A stretch of 36,557 nucleotides of DNA from Acidobacteriota bacterium (GTDB lineage: Bacteria > Acidobacteriota > Vicinamibacteria > Vicinamibacterales > UBA2999), in assembly GCA_023265015.1 (NCBI GenBank), contig JAHFUO010000013.1, forward strand, positions 3,772 through 40,328, in the 5' to 3' direction. Position numbers and translations under genes: made by a program. Below, in pieces: positions 32,681-36,557 of the stretch; within the stretch, counting starts at the first letter, position 1, and each line of letters opens with the position of its first letter. The notes below the pieces were generated by a model. The model searched no databases, was not told the DNA's origin, and saw only the letters and a list, made by a program, of their open reading frames with translations.

Positions 32681-33996
32681 GCCTGCTCCTCGTCAGGAGC
32701 CTCCGTCTTGATGCGCCGTGCCAGCACCGACACGAGCGCGCGCCGAACGACGCCTTCGACCTCGAGCTCGAAGTCCCCGATCGCCACGCGCTCGCCGGGC
32801 GTCGGCAGGTGACCGAGCGCTTCGGTGACGAAACCATTGACGGTGGCGGCGTCCGTCTCCCACTCCGTGTTGAGGAACGTTGCCGCGTCCTCGACCGGCA
32901 TCTGCCCCGGCAGCCTGACGCGGCCGTCCGGCAGCGTCTCGGCGACCGGTTCACCCGGCTTGAACTCGTCGCCGACATCGCCAACCAGCTCCGAGAGCAC
33001 ATCCTCGAGCGTGATGAGACCCGACGTGCCTCCGAACTCGTCGACCACGAGCGCCTGGTGCGTGCGACGCTCGCGCAGGTGCCGCAGCACGCGATCGACC
33101 TTGACGCTCTCGTGGACGCTGGCGATCGGGCGGATCACGCTCGCCAGCGTCGCATTGGTGCCGTCGCTGACCAGCCATCGCACCAGGTCCTTGGTGTGCA
33201 GCATGCCAACGATGTTGTCGATTGAATCGCGGTACACCGGGAGGCGGGAGTACGGGCTCTGCGCGACGGTGGTGATGACCTCGTTGAGCGGCATCGAGAT
33301 ATCGATCGCAGAAATCTCCGGGCGCGGCACCATGAGCTGCTTCGCCTGCCGCAGATTCAGGCGAAGCGCGCGCCGCAGGCGGTGGTGCTCGTCTGGCTCG
33401 AGGAGGCCGCCGTCACGGCTTTCCGCGATCAGCAGCTCGATCTCTTCCGGCGAGTGGATGTGGCGGTGCGTCTTCGGCGGCGCGCCCAGCAGCCGGCGAA
33501 GCACGAGGCCGGTCCCATTGAGCCACGTGATGAACGGCCGGTACACCCACATCGACGGCGCCATCGGGATCACGGCGTACATCGCGGACTGCGTCGGGTA
33601 CTGCAAAGCGAGCGACTTCGGAACGAGCTCCGCGAAGATGACCTGCGCGATCGTCAGCAGAAGGAGAACGATGGCTGCCGAGGTGGACTGGGCGGGGCCG
33701 GGCTGGAGGCCGGCCCTCGCGAGCCAGGGCGTCAGGCCGCCGGCGATCGTCGCCTCGGCGTACGCCCCGAGCACGAGTCCGGACACCGTGATGCCTATCT
33801 GGCAGGCGGCGATATAGCGGTCGAGCGACGCAGGCTGCTCGAGGACCGGCAGCAGCCACGAGGCGAACGGGTTGCCATCGTCGGCGAGCTGCCGGATCCG
33901 GCTGCGGCGGACGCTGACGGCGGCGAATTCAGCGGCAACGTAGACGGCGTTGACCAGGATCAGCGCCGCGACGACGAAGATGGCTGCGAGAACCAA
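32677..33996 (-). CDS. CNNM/CorC-family membrane protein with CBS pair (copy 1)
   Basis: A 439-residue paralogue of the gene that follows it, with the same layout: DUF21 helices starting LAAIFVVAALILVNAVYVAAEF, the segment IACQIGITVSGLVLGAY, FAELVPKSLALQYP, then CBS motifs MVPRPEISAID, SRLPVYRD and VVDEFGGTSGLITLEDVLSELVGDV, and a CorC_HlyC domain. The two differ widely, so the duplication is old and they may form a hetero-oligomer. The start is TTG 33996 with only a weak AGG upstream. A role in divalent cation efflux is inferred from the family. Confidence 0.88.
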   Translation of the reverse strand: MVLAAIFVVAALILVNAVYVAAEFAAVSVRRSRIRQLADDGNPFASWLLPVLEQPASLDRYIAACQIGITVSGLVLGAYAEATIAGGLTPWLARAGLQPGPAQSTSAAIVLLLLTIAQVIFAELVPKSLALQYPTQSAMYAVIPMAPSMWVYRPFITWLNGTGLVLRRLLGAPPKTHRHIHSPEEIELLIAESRDGGLLEPDEHHRLRRALRLNLRQAKQLMVPRPEISAIDISMPLNEVITTVAQSPYSRLPVYRDSIDNIVGMLHTKDLVRWLVSDGTNATLASVIRPIASVHESVKVDRVLRHLRERRTHQALVVDEFGGTSGLITLEDVLSELVGDVGDEFKPGEPVAETLPDGRVRLPGQMPVEDAATFLNTEWETDAATVNGFVTEALGHLPTPGERVAIGDFELEVEGVVRRALVSVLARRIKTEAPDEEQA

Positions 33997-34040
33997 GGGA
34001 ACCTGTATTTAGCACGGTTCTCAAAGTTGAGTCGGGTCGT

Positions 34041-34089
34041 ACTGGAGTCTGACTCGGGAACGGGGCGTCACTAGAGTCTGACTCGGGAA
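34041..34089. repeat. Direct repeat with palindromes upstream of the ECF sigma gene
   Basis: A 20-bp sequence containing GAGTCTGACTCGGGAA occurs at 34041-34060 and 34070-34089, differing at one base, with a 29-bp period. GAGTC-T-GACTC is itself a perfect palindrome. A related partial GAGTCGGG lies at 34029-34036, and another palindrome, ACCGA-A-TCGGT, at 34094-34104. The set lies 46-94 bp before the sigma factor start and may be a repressor or activator operator. Confidence 0.5.
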
Positions 34090-34134
34090 TAAGACCGAAT
34101 CGGTCGGTGTTCTCCCAGATAAAAGAGGACTCAT

Positions 34135-34758
34135 ATGAACAGGACCGAGGATCGCCAGCTCATCGCGAGGCTGCGGGCGCGGGATGAAAGCGCCGTGCAC
34201 GAGCTGGCGGAGCAATACGGGCCGCGGATTTACCAGTTGGCCCTGCGGCAGATGAAGAACCGCGAGGACGCCGAGGAAGTCACCCAGGACGTGCTGATGA
34301 AGGTCTACCGGAAGATCGGCGCGTTTCGCGGGGACGCGGCGCTCTCGTCATGGGTGTACCGCATCACGTTCAACACCGCGATGTCGCGGCTCCGCAATTC
34401 GAAGCTGGCGCGCGCCCCGGAGAAGCAGGAACGGGAAACCGCCGGCGACTGGGAAGACCGCCCACGCGTCCCGCGGCAGCCGGCCGACTGGTCGAGCCTG
34501 CCAGACGAGGCGCTGTTGAGGGCACAGCTGCGCCGCGCAGTTGTAATTGCCATCCAGGAGCTTCCGGAGATTTACCGCGCGCCGGTCGTGCTGCGCGACA
34601 TCGAGGGACTGACCACTGAAGAGGCAAGCAGCCGGCTCCGCGTGAAGGACCAGACGCTCAAGTCACGACTGCATCGCGGACGCCTGATGCTCCGCTCGCG
34701 GCTGCAGGACTTCACCAAGGGGCTCAGCCTGCATCGCCCGACGCCGGCATATTCATAG
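34135..34758 (+). CDS. ECF-family RNA polymerase sigma factor
   Basis: A 207-residue sigma-70 family protein with only regions 2 and 4. Region 2 has YQLALRQMKNREDAEEVTQDVLMKVYRKI and SSWVYRITFNTAMSRLR. Region 4 has LPEIYRAPVVLRDIEGLTTEEAS and LRVKDQTLKSRLHRGR, the helix-turn-helix for -35 recognition. Such factors direct envelope or stress regulons. No anti-sigma factor is encoded next to it, which is less usual; the linker between regions 2 and 4 is longer and charged (RETAGDWEDRPRVPRQP). ATG 34135 has AGAGGA seven bases upstream. Confidence 0.9.
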   Translation: MNRTEDRQLIARLRARDESAVHELAEQYGPRIYQLALRQMKNREDAEEVTQDVLMKVYRKIGAFRGDAALSSWVYRITFNTAMSRLRNSKLARAPEKQERETAGDWEDRPRVPRQPADWSSLPDEALLRAQLRRAVVIAIQELPEIYRAPVVLRDIEGLTTEEASSRLRVKDQTLKSRLHRGRLMLRSRLQDFTKGLSLHRPTPAYS

Positions 34759-34841
34759 GGCCCAGGGCCCAGGGCTCAGGCCTCAGGCCTCAGGCCTCAG
34801 AGATCAGGGCTTGAGCCTTACGTCTTGAGCCTTGAGCCTTA
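34758..34841. repeat. Heptad-phased inverted repeat 6
   Basis: Twelve 7-bp steps run in one phase. GGGCCCA occurs twice, then GGGCTCA, then three GGCCTCA, then GAGATCA and GGGCTTG. The right side is AGCCTTA, CGTCTTG, AGCCTTG, AGCCTTA, whose reverse complement includes TAAGGCT, the unit of repeat 5. It spans the gap between two convergent genes, starting at the last base of the sigma factor stop. It encodes the last residues of the M28 peptidase. Confidence 0.8.
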
Positions 34842-36411
34842 CGTCTCCCGCAATCCGCGCGGCGAACTCGAGCGCCAGCGTTGCCACGCGCGCGGTGCCG
34901 TCCTTGTCGATCTTCTCCCAGTCGTCGGACGGCCGGTGGTAGTCCGGGTGGAACCCGGTGAAGAAGTTGATCGCGGGCACGCGTGCGTCGAGGAACGAGG
35001 AATCGTCGCTTCGGCCCGCCCCGGGTCCCTTCTGCCGGATCTCGAGCATGCCGATGGTCTGCGCGGCCGAGGTGAGATCCGCGTTGAGCGACGCCGCGAC
35101 GTCAAGACCGCTGACGTCGACACCACCGCGCGAACGACCCACCATGTCGAGGTTCAGCATCGCGACCGTGTTCGCCATCGAAATTGGCGGCGCGGTCACG
35201 TAGTGTGCGGATCCGAGCAGCCCGCGCTCCTCGCCCGCAAACGCCACGAACACGAGCGTGCGCGGAAAGCGCGTGCGCTGCGCCACCGCAGCCCGGGCGA
35301 TCTCGATGATCGATGCGGTGCCCGACGCGTTGTCGTCCGCGCCGTTGTGAATCTCGCCGGTCCGCTCCGGCGTCACCGACAAGCGGCCACCGAGCCCGAC
35401 GTGATCGTAATGAGCGCCGATGATGATCGCTTCGCCGGCTTTTGCCGGATCCGAGCCCGGGAGGATGCCGACGACGTTGCGGACGGGGCGGCGATCGCGG
35501 GCGAGGTACTCCGTGTAGTCGATGTTCGCTGCCGCGAGCGGCTTCGACCTCGACCGCAGGTCGTGGTTGGTCTGAATGGCCAGCGCATCGAGCCCCCATG
35601 CGTCGAGCAGCGGCTGCATCTCGTTGCGACGCACACGCAGCACCGGCATGCCGGCTTCTTCCGCGTCGGGGACCACCTCGAACGAGTGGAAGAGACCCTG
35701 GTCAGCCGCATGCGAGGGATCGGACACCACCAGAAGGACGCGTGCGCCGCGGTTGTGGGCTGTCTCCGCTTTTCTGAACAGCGTTGACTCCGGCATCGGC
35801 CGGCTGCCGTTCAATTTACTCAGAGGATCCGCCTCCTGCGGCTCGTGCGTGAAGATGATCACCGCCTTGCCCGAGACGTCGAGCCCGGCGTAGTCGTCGT
35901 AATCCACGTCCGGCGCGGAGAGGCCGAAGCCGGCGAAGACCAGCGGAAGCGTCTGCAGATTCTCCGACGGATCGGAAGGGGTCTCGTTCGGGACCGTCGA
36001 GAGCGGGTAATAGGAGGAGCCCAGCGAGAATCGAACCGAACGCTGGCGATCGCGAACAACAAGCTCGTTGTTTCCGCCGACGGTGAGGCCGGCGACGAGC
36101 TCGAACGGTTGAAACCACCCGCGGTTGCCCACCTTCGCGCTCCGCGCTTCGGTGGGCAGGCCCGCCGTCGCGTTCGGCGCTTCGGCGGACAGGTCGCCTC
36201 CGGGAGCCAGCCCGATCTCCTTGAATTGCGCCGCGATGTAATCGGCGGCGCGATTCAGCTCGGGGCTGCCGTCCGCGCGTCCTTTCATGTCGTCGGACGC
36301 GAGAAACCTGATGTGGGCCAGGAGGCGGTTGGCATCGATCTCGGGCGATGCCGCCCTGACGGCCTGCGCCAGCAGCAGCAGCACGAGGACGAGGCGGGTT
36401 GGCCTTCTCAC
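34804..36411 (-). CDS. Secreted M28-family zinc aminopeptidase with PA domain
   Basis: A 535-residue protein with a signal peptide (RLVLVLLLLAQAVRA). A protease-associated domain lies near 150-290. The M28 zinc core has the ligands in GAHYDHVG, GADDNASG, FAGEERGLLGS (catalytic Glu and ligand), NLDMVGR and DYHRPSDD. It would remove N-terminal residues from peptides in the periplasm or outside. Two segments look inserted: residues about 73-97 (36121-36195) are encoded by palindromic repeat DNA, and the last 12-14 residues (DVRLKAQDVRLKP) by a heptad repeat. The start is GTG 36411. Confidence 0.9.
   Translation of the reverse strand: MRRPTRLVLVLLLLAQAVRAASPEIDANRLLAHIRFLASDDMKGRADGSPELNRAADYIAAQFKEIGLAPGGDLSAEAPNATAGLPTEARSAKVGNRGWFQPFELVAGLTVGGNNELVVRDRQRSVRFSLGSSYYPLSTVPNETPSDPSENLQTLPLVFAGFGLSAPDVDYDDYAGLDVSGKAVIIFTHEPQEADPLSKLNGSRPMPESTLFRKAETAHNRGARVLLVVSDPSHAADQGLFHSFEVVPDAEEAGMPVLRVRRNEMQPLLDAWGLDALAIQTNHDLRSRSKPLAAANIDYTEYLARDRRPVRNVVGILPGSDPAKAGEAIIIGAHYDHVGLGGRLSVTPERTGEIHNGADDNASGTASIIEIARAAVAQRTRFPRTLVFVAFAGEERGLLGSAHYVTAPPISMANTVAMLNLDMVGRSRGGVDVSGLDVAASLNADLTSAAQTIGMLEIRQKGPGAGRSDDSSFLDARVPAINFFTGFHPDYHRPSDDWEKIDKDGTARVATLALEFAARIAGDVRLKAQDVRLKP
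36121..36195. repeat. Palindromic repeat piece embedded in the M28 gene
   Basis: GCCCACC (36127-36133) and GGTGGGC (36151-36157) form a hairpin around a GCGC-rich centre. Next to it GCTTCGGCGGACAGG matches family B (36433-36484, reverse strand). The segment is in frame and adds about 25 residues between AAQFKEIGLAPGG and WFQPFELVAG, outside the catalytic domain. Confidence 0.55.
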
Positions 36412-36432
36412 GCGATGATCCTACCGCCGATC

Positions 36433-36484
36433 AGGCCGACCTGCCTGTCCGCCGAAGCCTCGGCGGAGGCGGGAAGGTCGGCCT
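36433..36484. repeat. Nested palindromic repeat, family B
   Basis: Outer arms AGGCCGACC (36433-36441) and GGTCGGCCT (36476-36484) are perfectly complementary and enclose inner arms TCCGCCG (36448-36454) and CGGCGGA (36461-36467). The unit matches 20681-20730 on the opposite strand. It lies 22 bp upstream of the M28 start codon. Confidence 0.75.
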
Positions 36485-36557
36485 CTACGATCAGGCTGAA
36501 GGTCGGCCTCTACGACCGGGCTGAAGGTCGGCCTCTGCGACCGGGCTGAAGGTCGGC
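36474..36557. repeat. 25-bp tandem repeats running off the window
   Basis: Three nearly identical 25-bp units (36474-36498, 36499-36523, 36524-36548) plus the first 9 bp of a fourth. Each begins AAGGTCGGCCTCTACG and ends with CGGGCTG or CAGGCTG. The first unit overlaps the right arm of the family B palindrome, which seems to have been the seed of the expansion. Confidence 0.8.

Noticed and set aside
34056-34081. GGAAC and TCTGA as an ECF-type autoregulated promoter for the sigma gene
   Set aside because: The spacing between the two parts is about two bases shorter than the usual RpoE-type promoter, and both parts fall within the direct repeats, so the match may be incidental.

Overview
The window comes from a GC-rich bacterium. 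The broad metabolic repertoire, the compact operons, the clean-up style spacer repeats and several protein families resemble soil Acidobacteriota, perhaps the Vicinamibacteria. That is an inference from gene style only; there is no rRNA or other taxonomic marker here. No tRNA, rRNA, CRISPR array or intact insertion sequence was seen.

Left part (1-13.7 kb, mostly + strand): the tail of a REP-associated tyrosine transposase beside a cluster of its likely REP targets; an NYN-LOTUS RNA-binding protein; a type IIA topoisomerase B subunit; a small cytochrome c; a hicBA toxin-antitoxin pair; a MATE exporter; P5C dehydrogenase; a HAD phosphatase; a protein possibly related to chlorite dismutase; a large YfhO-like membrane protein overlapping a methyltransferase.

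13.8-20.2 kb (- strand): queF, then an Smr-domain protein, a SNF2-type helicase and a large N6-adenine DNA methylase. The last two overlap by one base. This is a candidate defence unit resembling part of class 1 DISARM, but drmA, drmB and drmC are absent. HU lies divergently from queF.

20.8-27.4 kb (- strand) is the most interesting region. An NtrC-type response regulator is followed by a 336-bp spacer with a good sigma-54 promoter. Then come a radical SAM/SPASM peptide maturase, a 31-residue precursor-like peptide gene (24150-24245), an intrinsic terminator, an orphan peptide-binding lipoprotein and a Cache-domain histidine kinase. I read this as a self-contained circuit. The kinase and regulator would switch on production of a modified peptide through sigma-54, and the binding protein could report that peptide, or another one, back to the kinase. 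The attenuating terminator would make peptide and maturase in excess over the sensor.

27.5-36.5 kb: a small membrane/coiled-coil protein, lpdA, an E2 acyltransferase and lipB (a lipoate-linked set), two tandem CNNM/CBS membrane proteins, an ECF sigma factor and a secreted M28 peptidase.

Two repeat systems run through the spacers. One is a REP family (GTAG plus palindrome) matching the transposase remnant. The other is a set of six inverted repeats built from 7-bp units, each locus with a different heptamer, fitted tightly between stop and start codons. A third palindromic family lies at 20.7 and 36.4 kb, and a related copy sits in frame inside the peptidase gene.
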